Of a stretch of DNA of 64,000 nt, positions 1 to 13,031 are shown one piece after another. The first letter of the stretch is position 1, and the number at the start of each line of letters is the position of its first letter. The notes beneath the pieces were generated by a model. It saw only the letters and a program-made list of their open reading frames with translations. It did no database searches and was not told where the DNA came from. Made by a program: the position numbers and the translations under genes. The stretch is taken from contig OX104112.1 in assembly GCA_944474755.1 (NCBI GenBank), forward strand, positions 18,998,273-19,062,272. Reading direction: 5' to 3'. Origin of the DNA: Limnoperna fortunei (lineage: Eukaryota > Mollusca > Bivalvia > Mytilida > Modiolidae).

Positions 1-711
1 AATAGTCAAATATACAAAACATCAGGAGAATTAACCAGATTATGCTCAATATATTTTTTCCAGATATCAATTTTTGAATCTGAATAATGTCAGCTTTATA
101 ATATTAGACAAGTAGCCAGACTGAATCATCCTGAAATAAGAACTTGGGTTCCTTTGTGGAGAATAATGAATAATTTGCTTACATTTTCTCAGTAGACGTA
201 TCACTCCTGAAATAAAATAAAACAATTCAGAACTACTAACGAATAAACTGTGCCAATTAATAAACAATAACATTTTTATTTAGGTGAATATAAACATATA
301 TATATATATATACATACAATGAACATTTAGTGAGATTAAATGGAATTGTAAGTATGATCTCTATTGGTATTATTATAACGTAAAGTTCGATATTTAATAA
401 AAAATGCAACATATTTGAATCACACCTCAAAGAATTCTAAATTGACTGCTTTGTTGGTGTACACTAAAGTATACAATTGTACACAATTGTAAACAAGATA
501 AACAAAACACATGTTCAGTATCCTGAAACTTATACATAAACTACATTTTGATATAAAATGGTGGCGAAATAGGTCATTACAGAAAGATTTTTTACATCCA
601 CATCCGTAACGATATTTTTTCTGGGTAGTTAAAAAATTAAATATATGCAAGCCTTTCCTCTTAAACATTTAAAATGTAACTTGCTTGAATACACTTGCTG
701 ACGACGAGGTA
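1..711. other. gene-free AT-rich stretch
   Basis: No supportable gene. It holds a short TA microsatellite near 296-313. Open frames here are short, low-complexity and lack splice or domain signals. Confidence 0.6.
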
Positions 712-886
712 GTTATGCAAGATCTCCCAATGCTTGCTCGGCCATTGCTAGAGCCAGTCCACTGTAATCTGTCCATATCAGTCAGCATTCATGCCAACAT
801 CAATGGATTTTGATCATAAATGATCGACAAGTGAGTCAATAAACATCAAGCTAATAAAAGCATGTATTGACCGAAACTTGAAGGGC
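712..886 (+). repeat. 175 bp direct repeat, copy 1
   Basis: Read by eye, this segment matches 2047-2221 base for base apart from one substitution near its start. The offset between the copies is 1,335 bp. The flanks on both sides differ, so the boundaries are sharp. Such identity in decayed DNA suggests recent duplication, recent transposition of a short element, or an assembly artefact. No terminal inverted repeat or target-site duplication was identified. Confidence 0.9.
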
Positions 887-1109
887 CATGTCTAAAATGA
901 TTTTAACTTTCGACGAGGATCTAAATAGACGCTTATCAATGTTAATATTGGTTTTTGAAACTAACAAGATAAGATAAAACAAAACAGCATCTTATAAGCA
1001 AATAAAATTGACATAAACATATGCGCTCGTCAATTTATTGAATACACGTGCTTTTTGTCAAAAAATATTGAGAAATCTTAAAATAATTGCATTGTTCCAG
1101 TTAAATAAG

Positions 1110-1192
1110 CGTATATGACTTCAAATTTCTAATTGTGACGTCACACTGGGCTCTATGCTTATTATAACCTTAATGTGTTCTCAAAGCGTATG
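1110..1192 (+). repeat. dispersed repeat fragment, related to 8824-8909
   Basis: Shared blocks include AATTGTGA(C/T)GT, GGCTCTATGCTTAT and TGTGTTCTCAAAG in the same order and at almost the same spacing as at 8824-8909. Probably two diverged copies of one unnamed interspersed element. Confidence 0.65.
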
Positions 1193-1564
1193 AATAACCC
1201 CCTATTATAATATAAAATAGAAGACTAAGGTAGACAAGTCATTAAGTGTCTAACTAATGTAAGAGTGATATGCAACTTTATAAATGAACGTGATGCGTTG
1301 TCATAGGCTATTCAATCGAATTCTCGAACAGCCGGCAAATTAAGCGCGCTCAATAGGATTAGAGTTTTACGCAAGACTCTGCAAAAAAAAGAAATGCATG
1401 ATGGATTTTTCAAGATTTGAGTAGATATATTTTGGATAAAGCATTTACAATAACAAATACAGATATTCACTTAAAGGTTTTAATTGCAAAATTACAGTCT
1501 TTAGAGGCTGTTGAACGGAATTAAATTAACCACTGTCGAGAATACTTCCAGTCACGTTTAAATT

Positions 1565-2046
1565 AGAACCTGGCATGACCTCCTCGTTCTGCCGATATGG
1601 CTCTACATCTGTCAACGTTGCCTGCGGACTGTTTGCGAGTTAATTTTTCTTAATACGGGTATTCCAACTGCAGTGGAATAGAAGATGATAAACCTTAATG
1701 TGTCTATTTCACGTGGAGTCATTATGCCAGGTCGCCACGGCGGTTATTGGTAGAGCCAGTCTGCAAAAATGACTTCAAAAGCCGGGAAATTTTGTGCTCT
1801 GGTTTACGTTTTTAGTTCGGAATGTTGGGACCCTCAAAATGTTGCATCATCAGGCTCTTTCGTCTGTATCAAGGGGGGGAGGGTGGGGGTCAAAACTGCT
1901 CCAAAATACGGCTTTCAATGTTGTTTGATGCCATATTGTCTAACTGTTTGCGAGCTGATTCTTCTAAATCCAGGTATTTCGACTGCAGTGGCAACGTTTT
2001 GGTTCGTGGATGAACGACCTCAATGTAGTGATCTTCAACCGGAGTC
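1565..2046. repeat. degenerate ~340 bp direct repeat pair
   Basis: The part around 1640-1760 resembles 1945-2095. Both carry CTGTTTGCGAG, then an ACTGCAGTGG block, then GGAGTC(A/G)TTATGC, and both end in GAGCCAGTC. The downstream member runs into copy 2 of the 175 bp repeat. A 77-codon minus-strand open frame crosses the downstream member (1890-2123) but resembles no family known to me and probably occurs by chance. Confidence 0.55.
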
Positions 2047-2221
2047 GTTATGCAAGATCTCCAAATGCTTGCTCGGCCATTGCTAGAGCCAGTCCACTGT
2101 AATCTGTCCATATCAGTCAGCATTCATGCCAACATCAATGGATTTTGATCATAAATGATCGACAAGTGAGTCAATAAACATCAAGCTAATAAAAGCATGT
2201 ATTGACCGAAACTTGAAGGGC
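2047..2221 (+). repeat. 175 bp direct repeat, copy 2
   Basis: Nearly identical to 712-886, with one mismatch seen (CTCCC in copy 1, CTCCA here). Downstream flanks diverge immediately after GAAGGGC. Confidence 0.9.
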
Positions 2222-2648
2222 TCTAATTGTTGCATTATCATATCCTGTCATAAATCTGTCTTTGTTGTTGAGTTTTTATGGACATTTTTCATTATTGGCT
2301 ATATAAATGACTCTAAATACTAATTGCAGTCGTTTCCCGTCTGTCACTGTCTACGATTGACTGCAATATTGTCTGTAAAAGACCGCAAACGTTGTGCCAG
2401 ACATTATTCTTTATACTGACAGTCATTTTAGGGCTGTCATATTTTGTCTTTACATATATCTTTTCCATTGACTCATAATGTGTTTGTTGCATCAGTTAAA
2501 CAAAGTCTGTTACATTTTTTTCCTATTTACTCAGTCAAAATTTGTCCATTTCAACTGCGTTCCTGTTGTTTCTGTCAAAAATGTCTGTCAGACATCTTCA
2601 AATGTAATATTAAACTGAATTATTCATTAGCTTAATGATCCCTCGAAC

Positions 2649-2926
2649 TTAAGGTATTCGACCCATAATTGAAGTTACCGTTAAATTTTATTTTTGACCA
2701 AGAAATACAGCTTTATTTTATCAATGTATTGCTAATTAATGTTACAAATCAATATATTGTTTTAATTTGAGTCATTGTTTACAGTTTTAAGCAAAAAAAA
2801 AGTTAGTTACTCAAATAGTATTTCCGATGTTTGCCGAACATTACCGAGGTCTGCTCCATTGACAAACAATGGACATCCGGGACACCAAATATGATCACGT
2901 GGTCAATTATGGGTCGGATACCTTAA
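2649..2926. mobile_element. MITE with TTAA target-site duplication (piggyBac-like)
   Basis: A 270 bp body at 2653-2922 has terminal inverted repeats that begin GGTATTCGACCCATAATTGA on the left. The right end is the reverse complement of this with one mismatch. TTAA lies immediately outside both ends (2649-2652 and 2923-2926), the duplication that piggyBac transposases make. There is no transposase frame inside, so it is non-autonomous. The 65-codon plus-strand frame at 2869-3066 overlaps its end and is not taken as a gene. The superfamily is inferred from the TTAA alone. Confidence 0.8.
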
Positions 2927-4962
2927 ATAAAACCGCATTTGAGACATCAACAGGTACACCTTTTCTTCATTTTAACAAGACTATTTTCTGCAAACTCGGA
3001 CTAAAATTAGTTAATAAATCGCCAGTTGATTATGTTATGTGGCAAATTGTGAATGTTTTAATCTAATACTGTTTGCATTTAATTTAGAAATTTTAGGGAT
3101 TAAATTATTTGCAGGAATAATGATACAATATACATTTTTAATAAAGTCGTGTTTGTTTTCTTATCTGCATCTGCTGATGTTTAAAGAGATCAGGTAATAA
3201 AATTATACATGGTCAGGGACATAATTTTAAAGAATGGCACATGTTGTTAATTACATGAATGTTACAGGCAATTCCGTCTTACGGATTAAAGAACATTTGT
3301 ATTAAACATTGGGGACAGCAATCCGTGTTTTTAACAATCGGACCAATGATTGTTTTATTATGTCATAAATACATATACAGTTATGTTTGTAAGTTAGACG
3401 TTTTGTAACATAATTATTTTCTTCCCGGCGCAACTTAAAACGTTTCTACAGACACAGCACTCAACTGTACAGTTGTATTTTTCATTGTTTACATTTATAA
3501 GCAATAGATAGCATTAAAACATTCCAGAGAAAGGCAGACCCACCGATTTTAAACAAGTAACCGTGTCACCGGTGCACTTTGTCGCACGAAACGGAATAGA
3601 GTGCTCAGTTTGCCTTAATTCGTTCAATATCAAGTCAATCAAAACATACAAAATAAAATCTAAAATCTAAGTACACTCCTATAACCATTACTAGCCAATT
3701 GGTATACTTTAATCAGAAAATTGCATGTTGTAAGTATTGTTACTTTTTGTCACGTTAGTTTGTCATAAGTCGAAAGTTTTGATTTATTGAACAAAATTAT
3801 CTCGTTAAGTAATTTCTTCAATTTCAACAAATTTTCAGTAATTTCGCTTCTTTTAGCTTTTGTTTGGACGGAAACAGGAGAACCCCGAGAAACCCTTCGA
3901 CATTCGGCAGAAATTGGAAACCTTGTGTATAAATTAAGTTCAATGTCGAACACAACCTGATGTCGGACTCGCAAGCCCTGTCAACACGATAAAACATCTC
4001 GATGTTTCGGCCATAATATATCTGACAGCATTTAAATAAAAAAGATAGTTTGCATTCTTGTACAGTAGTCATAGTATTTTATTATCGTACTTGGACCATT
4101 GATTTAATGAAAACAAACCTGTAATATGAATTTTATTCGACAACATGATCTATTAATCACAATGTAATCACAAGTACTTCATGTCTTCCGGCAATCCTCA
4201 GGTGAACAAACATCATTGATGTTTATTACGTTACAATTATATATATAATGTGTGTGCGTGTTTGTGTGTGTGTAGTAGTAGTAGCAGTAGAATTAGCAAA
4301 ATCGGTAGGGAATATGAGCGTAAAGAATTTAAATTAAAATGTATTTGGTCCTCTGGGACATTTACGCAAACACATTATATCTTTCGTGAATGCAATCTTC
4401 AGCAAGATTGTAAACAAGTTTCGCTGTTTTATCAAGAAAAGGGGAAATAGACGGTACAAATACTGGGCAATAAGTCATGAAAGAACTTACTTCGTTTAAA
4501 AAGCTACAACAATCTAAAACAGTATCATGCTTACTGATTATCTATGCTGAGATAAATGCGTTTCTGTAAAACTTATTGCTTTTACAACTCAAGCAACTTA
4601 TTTGATAAAAATAATCTTATCTGTTTTGATTCTTACTAAGTTAAATTTAGTCCTGTTATTATTGAAGCAGCCGACTACAACAAGGACATCGATTAACATA
4701 ATAGCTAGTAATTAGTAATAACTATACAAAATCATATTCTCAACTGAAACAAATTTTAAACCATTAAGACATTAAGCTACCAACCTCAATATATCCACAA
4801 CAATGATCTATTAATCCTAATACATCATATATATAATAGATTTAGATAGAGTTATTGAAAAGAATATAATTTATATAATTTAATATTTACAACATTACTC
4901 TAATTTTTTAAACATAAACCATGTCACCAGTGTTATTAATACAATCACTATCTGATACGTAC
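2927..4962. other. gene-free stretch with TG/TAG microsatellite
   Basis: No supportable exon. A short TA/TG/TAG simple repeat occupies about 4222-4290. The remainder is AT-rich and without recognisable repeats. If the TRIM-like gene model is right, further exons of that gene may lie here or beyond the left edge, but none was recognised. Confidence 0.5.
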
Positions 4963-5118
4963 CATTTTGAATAACGTTCATTATTCAACTCTTCTATTTT
5001 CTGCTTAAGATCATTCATTTCGACCTCTCTGCTTGCTTCATTTTCTGTATGTTCTGTTTTTTCATTCTCCAGTTCTTCTTGAAGCATTTGTATTTCGTTT
5101 TCTTTTTCTTCTATGATT
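4963..5118 (-). CDS. coiled-coil internal exon, probably part of the TRIM-like gene
   Basis: Read on the minus strand, an AG acceptor (TTTTATTATCAG) precedes 156 bp of open frame that ends at a GT donor (ATG, then GTACGT). It encodes 52 residues rich in Glu, Lys and Asn with regular Leu/Ile/Met spacing (EIQMLQEELENE, then DLKQKIEELNNE), typical of a long coiled coil. Acceptor and donor are both phase 2, so the exon can be added or skipped without breaking the frame. The B-box exon at 13032-13825 ends in phase 2, so the two join in frame with a split Arg codon. Linking them across a ~7.9 kb intron is an inference; the exon could belong to another minus-strand coiled-coil gene. Function beyond oligomerisation cannot be told. 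Confidence 0.6.
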
Positions 5119-7139
5119 CTGATAATAAAAACAAAATTCACTGATCTTTTACAATACTTGATGCAGTTTGGAGAAATTGCAGCTGAAGGACGATTACCAA
5201 AAGTGTATGAATTTGTAATTTGATAATATCTTATTTTATTGAGGGTACTATTTCATTACTTTATATGATAACCTCAGTGTAATTTATTGCAATGTATCAC
5301 TTCTGCGTATGATGTGTGTTTTACGCTACAGTCTATTTACTTTTGTTTATACGAGACTTATGAGCACATTTTCAATTGATCGCTTAATCACATTCAGGGG
5401 CAAAAACTAAAACCGTTTTGTCATCATTTGTATTAGCGCAAATAAGAGATATTGCTTATGGATGTGTGGTTCCCAATACAAAGACCACCAAATTAGAATG
5501 TTACATGTGTTCAGTCGAAGTTTGTCAAAAACTACACGCAATAAAAGATAGCTTAAAAACATAAAACAACTGCTAAAAGAACATATACCCAAATATCATA
5601 GTTCAGTTAATCATTAAATCTAGAACAATAAATTACAAAAAAAAAATAATAAGAACAAACAAACTACTAGTTCTGATTAATTGTTATACATTACTCTCCA
5701 CGTAGTAATGTTCTTACAATACAGACCATTTATGAAAAACAACATGCAGTTAATTATATTATACTATACAGCACAAAAAGACATGTTTAACTTGCTTTAA
5801 CCAGTTAAAGTCACCAAACCCTTCATTGACTGCCATCCAACTAAACAGAATACACATTCAATTTCGTTTATCTGTGTGTGAGGGGGTCTAAAAATAATTA
5901 CAAATTTGTTTCTATGTCTAATTACACGATTTAGGTACTATAGTCATGGGTAGCATACTACGGTTGTTCGGCCCGAAAGGGTCTCTTTTTAACCTTTCCA
6001 AGTATATCAAAAATAGCTATTTGCATTGAAAGAGAATCGATGGATAGTTGTAGATTAGCTTAATAAAACAATGTGCCTTATTAATTTCTCAATTAAAGCA
6101 TGACGTAAACCATAATAACTTAGCAAATTAAGTGTTTCTTTAACATTAATTGATTAACGTAATGACTACATTTTGTTAAATAAAGCAATAAAACATGACA
6201 CAGAGACAATAAATAAGTATTAATATGTTGATAGAAATGCCCACAAATGTTAGAATTGGGTGCGATTTTCTGTCACCTTGGAATAAAAGAGGAAATGAAT
6301 AATTGGAGACGATGTTCTAAGTGACAAAAACACAAATAAATTCTTTGTTCTAAGGCGTTACTTTAATTTTTTTCACTTACCCGCCCTTCATTAGGAGGCG
6401 GGTAAGTAATGTATTCAGTTTGGATTTTTTTCCGTCATGATTTTGTGTGTAACTGCTTTTAAACGAAAACTACGCGATATTAGGAGATCAAACTTGCATG
6501 GATTTTTGTCCCATTTAGTACTATTGACGAACAGTTTTTTTATTTATTGAATTCTTAACGAACTATTCCTTAATTATTGTTTCTTTGTTCACTGCTGTGT
6601 ATACACTGTTCTATAAATAGCATACACAAGCACAGCTGCAGTCGATAGATAACACAAGGGATTAATTTAAATATATAAAGTGGTTTTGAGTGCTAGAAAA
6701 CAATCCTGTGACATCATTTTAAGAATTATATTTGAAGGGAAAGACGTGGGGAAAGACAATATTTACTTAATAAAAATCTCAGGTTTTATCGATTTAATTC
6801 AAGTTTATCTACGTGTCGAAATTGGTCGTACACTCCCGTAATATGTGATATAGAATCAAGGATTTAAAGTGAACATTCAGTAAAAGTGTTCAACATTTGT
6901 GCTAGAAAACAAATTGGACAGGCGTATGGTTAAATCGTATGCGTATGAATGCATTGCCCTAGTTATGGTACATTTGTTTTAAAAACAAATTTGACATATA
7001 AAGAGTGTCAAAGAGTCACGTGTAAAAGTATTATAAATATTTTTACGTCTTACATTATGACATTTATTTATATTTAAAAAGATGTATGAATGATTTTTAC
7101 TTCTATTACCCCATACTGTAAACTACATTTTTAATATGA
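5119..7139. other. intronic or intergenic, no gene seen
   Basis: AT-rich and without a supportable exon. The one notable structure is the hairpin at 6375-6407, listed separately. If 4963-5118 and 13032-13825 are one gene, all of 5119-13031 is intron. Confidence 0.5.
6375..6407. repeat. short perfect inverted repeat (11 bp arms, 11 nt loop)
   Basis: The left arm ACTTACCCGCC and right arm GGCGGGTAAGT are exact reverse complements around an 11 nt spacer. The arms are GC-rich in AT-rich surroundings. Each arm could by chance look like a splice donor (GGTAAGT) on one strand. No function is assigned. Confidence 0.7.
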
Positions 7140-7830
7140 AGTACGTTAAGGTCAAGGTCATAATTTTACCTTTTCTGTTATAACTGTTAGTTAAACAGCT
7201 TTTTCTTTTAAATTTGCTAACTTGCCGATTTCAAGAATTTAGCTTTTCTCTTAACATCAGTGAAAAATATATTATCATTCCGCGTATGTTGTGCGATTAT
7301 AACTCATGCTCCGGATGTGGCAGAAACTTGGTGCGTCACTGCTTGTCATGCATGAAAAATGTCAGAGGGTAAAAGGTCACTGTCACATTTTCATTTTAAC
7401 ATTTGCAATTGTGTTGTGAGCAAAAAAATAAACAATAACAATGACCCTGACGAAAATGTACATCTCGTTTAGATCTTTAAATGTAATACATTTTAATTGA
7501 CACCTGGTAAGAGCTACCTTTCCTGGAGCCATTCATTATTTGTGAATAGTGATATCTTGGAAACTATGACAGATATTTAGTTAGAATGTTCACTATCGTT
7601 CATCATTGACAACGTCACAATGTTAAAGGTCAAAGACACATTCTTATTGTCGACATTGTGTTTTGTGCGTTATGTTTAATCATGGAAATGCATTGTAAAT
7701 TGACATATCTTACGAAATAAACATATATTAAAATATTATTTTTTACTGTTGTTCATATATTGCACGGTCAAGGTCAACATGTTAGAAGTCAAAGTCTAGT
7801 CCTTTTCTTTCAAATTGTTCATTTCAGATC
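7140..7830. repeat. decayed repeat with recurring AGGTCA motifs
   Basis: Blocks of the type AAGGTCAAGGTCA, AAAGGTCACTGTCACATT, AAAGGTCAAAGACACATTC and GGTCAAGGTCAACATG recur every ~200-250 bp, each followed by similar text (CATTGTGTT(T/G)TG(A/T)G). This suggests an old tandem or multi-copy element. The motif is identical to nuclear-receptor half-sites, but its regular recurrence favours a repeat over an enhancer. AGGTCA-rich repeats are familiar in molluscan DNA. Confidence 0.55.
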
Positions 7831-7904
7831 TATTTGAATTTGGTTTTCATTTCATGGCCTTTTCTTTAAGCAATATCTGAATTTTTGTTTTCTTTTTCGT
7901 TTAT

Positions 7905-8243
7905 ATTACGGCAGGGGGTCTGGGCCCCCAGAAGCTCTGAACGAAATGATGTAAAATCCTGCATTCTGACGATTTCCTGACACCTAAAACATGTCCGTTA
8001 AAATGTCATTTTGTTATGCTAAAACAAAAAAAGAAGGCTTTTTTCAAAACTTGTTGATAGATTCGCACAAACAGTTAACTTTCAGTGAATTTGCCCACAA
8101 TCGTCGTATAACTAAACAGTTTCTATTCCCTATTCGATCTTTTATAAACGCAATGAGGTACCAAGTAAGGGTCCAGACCCCATGCTTGTCAAAACGAAAG
8201 GGGGGGTCCGGACCCCCTGGACCCCCCTCTGGATCCGCCACTG
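7905..8243 (+). mobile_element. terminal part of a DNA transposon, probably hAT type
   Basis: The segment has a GGGGTC / GGACCCCCTGGACCCCC tract and ends sharply in CTGGATCCGCCACTG at 8243. In reverse complement that end begins CAGTGGCGGATCCAG, which fits the CA-N-NG type ends of hAT elements. A GGGTCTGGGCCCCCAGAAGC block near 7915 belongs to the same kind of repeat. The matching other end and an 8 bp target duplication were not found, so this is a fragment. No transposase frame is present. Confidence 0.5.
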
Positions 8244-8823
8244 AAATGTGCCATAATTTGCCCTGATATATAAATAGTACTTCCTTTAAGTTTATAAATT
8301 GCTACAGACAAATTACTTACATTGTTGAGAGGTTTAAGTTGAAGGTCATGTAATACAGGTTCTTTTTAGTTGCATTACGTGGACATACTTTTATTCGTTC
8401 CGAAGAAAGAATGAACTTCTACGTATTATATATTTAGAGTCTTCCATCTCTAAACGGGATGCGCTTACTGTGTTTCTAATGTTTTAATGGATTCTTAATT
8501 TACAACACACATAAACCTTTTGTGAAGTTTTGGGTTAGGTTTATTAATCTCTGCCCCATGTCGCAGATATAATCTCGTGACATCTTGAGGATTTAACTAC
8601 TTTATATACTTGTTATTTATAACTAATCTTAAGAATTGCAAACATTGCACCATAGAAAATCTCAAACGAGTTATAGCTATAAAGACAATGTTTCATTTAA
8701 TAAATTTTTGCGAGCTGGTTCTATACAAATTAGAACGTGATCAGACCTTATATATGTCAATATTTTATATCGCTGTTAAGAAATCTTTACGAAATTGCAT
8801 CTTTCGGTTTAAAATCATCAGTT

Positions 8824-8909
8824 GAGCGTACATGACGTCGGAATTCTAATTGTGATGTTACAGCAGGCTCTATGCTTATAAGAAACCTTTTGTGTTCTCA
8901 AAGAGTATG
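8824..8909 (+). repeat. dispersed repeat fragment, related to 1110-1192
   Basis: Second copy of the unnamed element at 1110-1192, about three quarters identical by eye. Both flanks are unrelated to those of the first copy. Confidence 0.65.
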
Positions 8910-11089
8910 GTTTACGGTATATTAGAATATCTTCAAAAATATAACTTAATAACTATTAATAGTAAAGACAATGGGTCTCCATTTAAAAACTTTTGAGCTT
9001 GACCTTGATAAACAGAATGTAATGGTCACATCCTAGGTTTTTTACCGTTGTTACTTTCTTAGATATGAAAATTATTTTAATTGAAATGTTTTATTAGTAA
9101 TTAAGAGTAAATTTAGACTTGTTCCGACACGTTTTAGTGACATTTTATGGGAGTCGCTATTTTTAGAATGAGTTTCTCTTGCTCATAATACACATTAAAA
9201 AGTATATTTTTTCAAGAAGTCATACCTGCCCACGCTGATAATGTTAAACCTTTCTCACGTCGCGTTCTAATCTTTTGATATGTAGTAAGGTACATGTGTC
9301 TATACATGTTTAGACATATGTTTAATGTTTATTTTAATATTTTTATTGTCATTACATACTACGAAATGTAAAGACAAAATGAAAGGCCTTAAATATGATT
9401 AGAGGAACAGTTGATCTGTAATTATTTCCTCTTTTCTTTCGCGAAGATTTGATTTCTTTTTTGTTTGCTTCACGACATTAGGCTTTGATATTTTGAATTA
9501 CGATGATATATTTATGGGTTTAGCAATTTTTTAATGCAAGTTAGAGAAAATGACACAGTTAATCTTTTTTAACCTCTGTTGTTAAAATGCGACCTGAATG
9601 AATATAAAGAATAGTAAATATAGAACCAGGTAAATAGGGACATGGAACTGAACCTTCCGATAACCCCAGTGTGTTCAGTTTAAAGCGATATAGGTATGTC
9701 TCAACTAATCGACTGGAGCTTACAGCGTGTGAAGTTCTTGATTATTTTCAGCCTCTCTGAACAGTTGCCAATACATCATCTCGAATATAGGTTGCAGTAA
9801 CGTCAATTGCTTTTGTACATCTTGCTGAATATTGTATTGGTTCTAAGAAACTGGTATAATGAATATTGATACAGTAGTTGCTTTCATTATCTATATACTA
9901 AAATAATTGATAAGCAAAAAGCGTATAAAGTATATCGACTTGTGTTTAAATTGAGGCAGGTATTACCTGAGTGCACCGATGTTTAATTCGGTTCGAATTA
10001 ATCACTTTTTTGGTTCTTGTTTTGTGTCGTGCATATTTGTTTTATACCTTGTAGAATAAATTGAAAAGAAAAACAGTCCATATATTACAATAGACTCCTC
10101 GTACCATGGGCACAATCAGGTAACTGTCAAAAAAACTGACAAAAAAAACACACTAAAACCGCTCTCGCTCCTTGCACAATAAAGACCCCTTTTAAAGATT
10201 TCAGAAAATAGTAGGCTCATTGTAGCTGCTGTAGCGGTTGGATGTGACACGTAACACAAATTAGACTGTTTGGAGTTTTTGGTAGAGAAGGAGAATTCAG
10301 CCTTCTGTACATGCTACGATTGGATTACAGGTCTAATTATATCAGATCTGTTTTTAATCTGAAGTAATTTATTTTATTTTCGACCGTTGAGTATGCGCGT
10401 TAATTATAATTTAGCGAAATAATTTTTTGACGAGCAACACCAAAAAAATAACAATGTTTACTTGTTAAAATAGTGCATTCTACATATGGTGGACATTTTG
10501 TTCAATGCAAACGAAACCTGTTAAAAAGACCAGGTTTTTATTAAAATGTAATACTTATCTTAGTTAACAAATTGATATGATACGCGTATGAGTCATTTTC
10601 TCAACCTGATTATCGTGAGTCATCAGTTATAGACATATTTTTTTAAGAAATAACAACGTCACTATCCCGATAAGGTATCAGTCACCGCGAGGAATGGCAT
10701 TTTGTCAACATTAAAGGACAATTTATCTTTATATTTATTATCAAAAACTTTAAATGTCAGTTATATTTACAAAATTGTCAGATTTCCGTGTAACTGTGAA
10801 GATATCATTCACTGTTAGTCCATATAAAGTACTCAAACTCTATTGTTTTTTATTTGTCGTGATACAATTATAATAATGATGTTTTTACTTCTTGTATGCT
10901 GATTGAACGCATCATAAATATAGAAGAAGTAACTTTATAGCTTGATAATTAAAATATCAGACTGAGTATTATTATCAAAATGTCCACGAACGGTAGAAAA
11001 ATATAACTTGGGGAATGTTAATGGTCGGATTAAGCAATCTTACAATACACAGACCAAAAAAGAAATAGCTGAGTCCATACCTAAGTTAT
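8910..11089. other. no gene or clear repeat seen
   Basis: AT-rich with scattered homopolymers. Short open frames only, none with recognisable residues or splice context. Confidence 0.5.
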
Positions 11090-12740
11090 GTCTTTTGGAA
11101 TATGTGATGACCCCATTAATGCTAAAAACTCACAAAAAACGGTTAGTCGTAAACGACTAAAAAGTCTTCACCTTTATCCCTAAGTAGCGCAATTCTCATG
11201 GACAGTTAAGGTAACGCTATTATGGAAAAACACATAAAATATATGATTTCCTAAGACATAGGTCTTCACCTGTGGTCATGTCGGGTCATGACCTTGAAAA
11301 TGGACTCTTGGTGAATTAATTGGGGATTTTACTTAAACAGTGTTAAAAATAGCTCAAAAACCGTAAAAGTAGACAAAAAGGAAGGAAATGTTTATCCCGC
11401 AAAAACACAAATTGTGTTGCTTGGCCAAACAGATTTGAAGACTTCTTAAGGGAAATACACATGAACAGTTACAGCAAAGCCGTTTTGCGCCAACAACATT
11501 TAAATATTTGGTCGTAAAAACCTTGAGTCTTCACCTTAATTGTGTTGTTTGGCCAAACAGATTTGAAGACTCCTTAAGGGAAATACTCATGAACAGTTAC
11601 AGTAAAGCCGTTTTGCGCCAAAATTTAAATTTTTGGTCGTAAAGACCTTGAGTCTTCACCATTGATCATTTCAAGAAGTTACTTTTGAAATTGTCTCAAG
11701 GTCAGTGCATATTGGTAGCATTGACCTTTGACAATTGTTACCAGACTAACCTAAAATCCGTATAGAAGTTTATAAATAAATAACACACAAATGCAGAACT
11801 TCAGTGCGAATTAACTGAAAAGACTTAACGACTCATTGAAAGACACTTGCGGTAAAACCGTTATTGCACAAATCATTACACTCCGTAGTCAAGTATTCAT
11901 AATGATTTTGCGTCCGAAGATTAGACCTTTAAGACAGTATCAAGTTCAGATTTTTGTTCGACATTTGTCGATACAAGTGGGCTTAGCAAACGTACAGCGT
12001 AGAACTAGGGAGAACATAACATCCTTATCAACCATATATTTTAGTTGATGACGTAATTACGTGTTAAATTAGTCACTTAAGTTTACAATTTCACTGTTGT
12101 TCCACTTATGCGAGCACAAGTTCTTAAAAAGTCTGTCAGTAAAATTGAGGTCTTTACCATTTCAGACTTCAGACAAAGAATATTTGGAAATCATCCTGTG
12201 ACACCGTACATTTTTTCGTAACCAGCTTATTTCCTCAAAAATTGAAAATTTTGCTTTAAAGTATTCTCTCGAATTAATTTTTAGGAAACAGCTGATAGGT
12301 GGATAATGTTAAGTTTCTGATGAGACAACCTCGCCACATTTGTCAAAAATGGTAGGTGTAACGTATACAAGTTATTGCCCATGATAAACTTGACGACTCC
12401 GATTGTTATAAAAATTTACCAATCGTAGGTAAAAACACATAGGGCTTTCACCATTGCCATTCTTAAGATGTGAGCTTAAAAATTCTCTTAATATCAAACT
12501 TAAACGGTGACCTTGAGGTTGATCCTTAATCTTGTTCTCATTTAAACTTGAAAACAATAAAAGATAGATTTAAATTCATATAAAAAATCGATATGGGCCA
12601 AGACATTAAAATTATTAGTGGTAAAGACATAGAAACGTTTTCATTGGTCATCTGTAGACATGTCCTTGAAATAATATTAATAGTTCAAATTGTATAGTTG
12701 GCCTTGATCTTCGACCTTGAACATTATTATCAAAATAATT
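11090..12740. repeat. decayed tandem repeat region with one clear direct duplication
   Basis: The clearest part is a direct duplication, 11411-11535 and 11539-11660. Both copies start ATTGTGTTG(C/T)TTGGCC and end CTTGAGTCTTCACC, with only a few substitutions. Similar GTC(A/T)TT(C/T)ACC blocks, often next to a CGTAAA(G/C)AC or ACCTTGA block, recur near 11150, 11265, 12150, 12450 and 12625. The whole looks like one old tandem array. No coding signal. Confidence 0.65.
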
Positions 12741-13031
12741 GGAAAATCTCTGAAGATGAACTAAAAGCCTTCCATATGTTTTTCACCTTAATGATCAACT
12801 TTGTCATTCGACCGATTCGATTACATGTAAAGAACCTTTTTTCTTCCCTTGATTTCAATAGCCCATCATCGTTTACACGCTTTTCACTAAGTATATAAAC
12901 CAAAACGCCCATTTGTTCATTATTACCACTACAAAATGAGTTTATTTTAAAATAAGCGTTGCACGGGATTACATATGTTGGTTAGTGTTACAGCCGACAC
13001 ATATTGTGAGATTTAGTTATTTTGTACTTAC

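Noticed and set aside
1890..2123. 77-codon minus-strand frame with balanced composition
   Set aside because: It overlaps a degenerate direct repeat whose sister copy does not keep the frame, and it matches no family I know.
7140..7830. AGGTCA direct repeats as nuclear-receptor enhancer
   Set aside because: The motifs recur with shared flanking text, which fits an old repeat better than a regulatory cluster.
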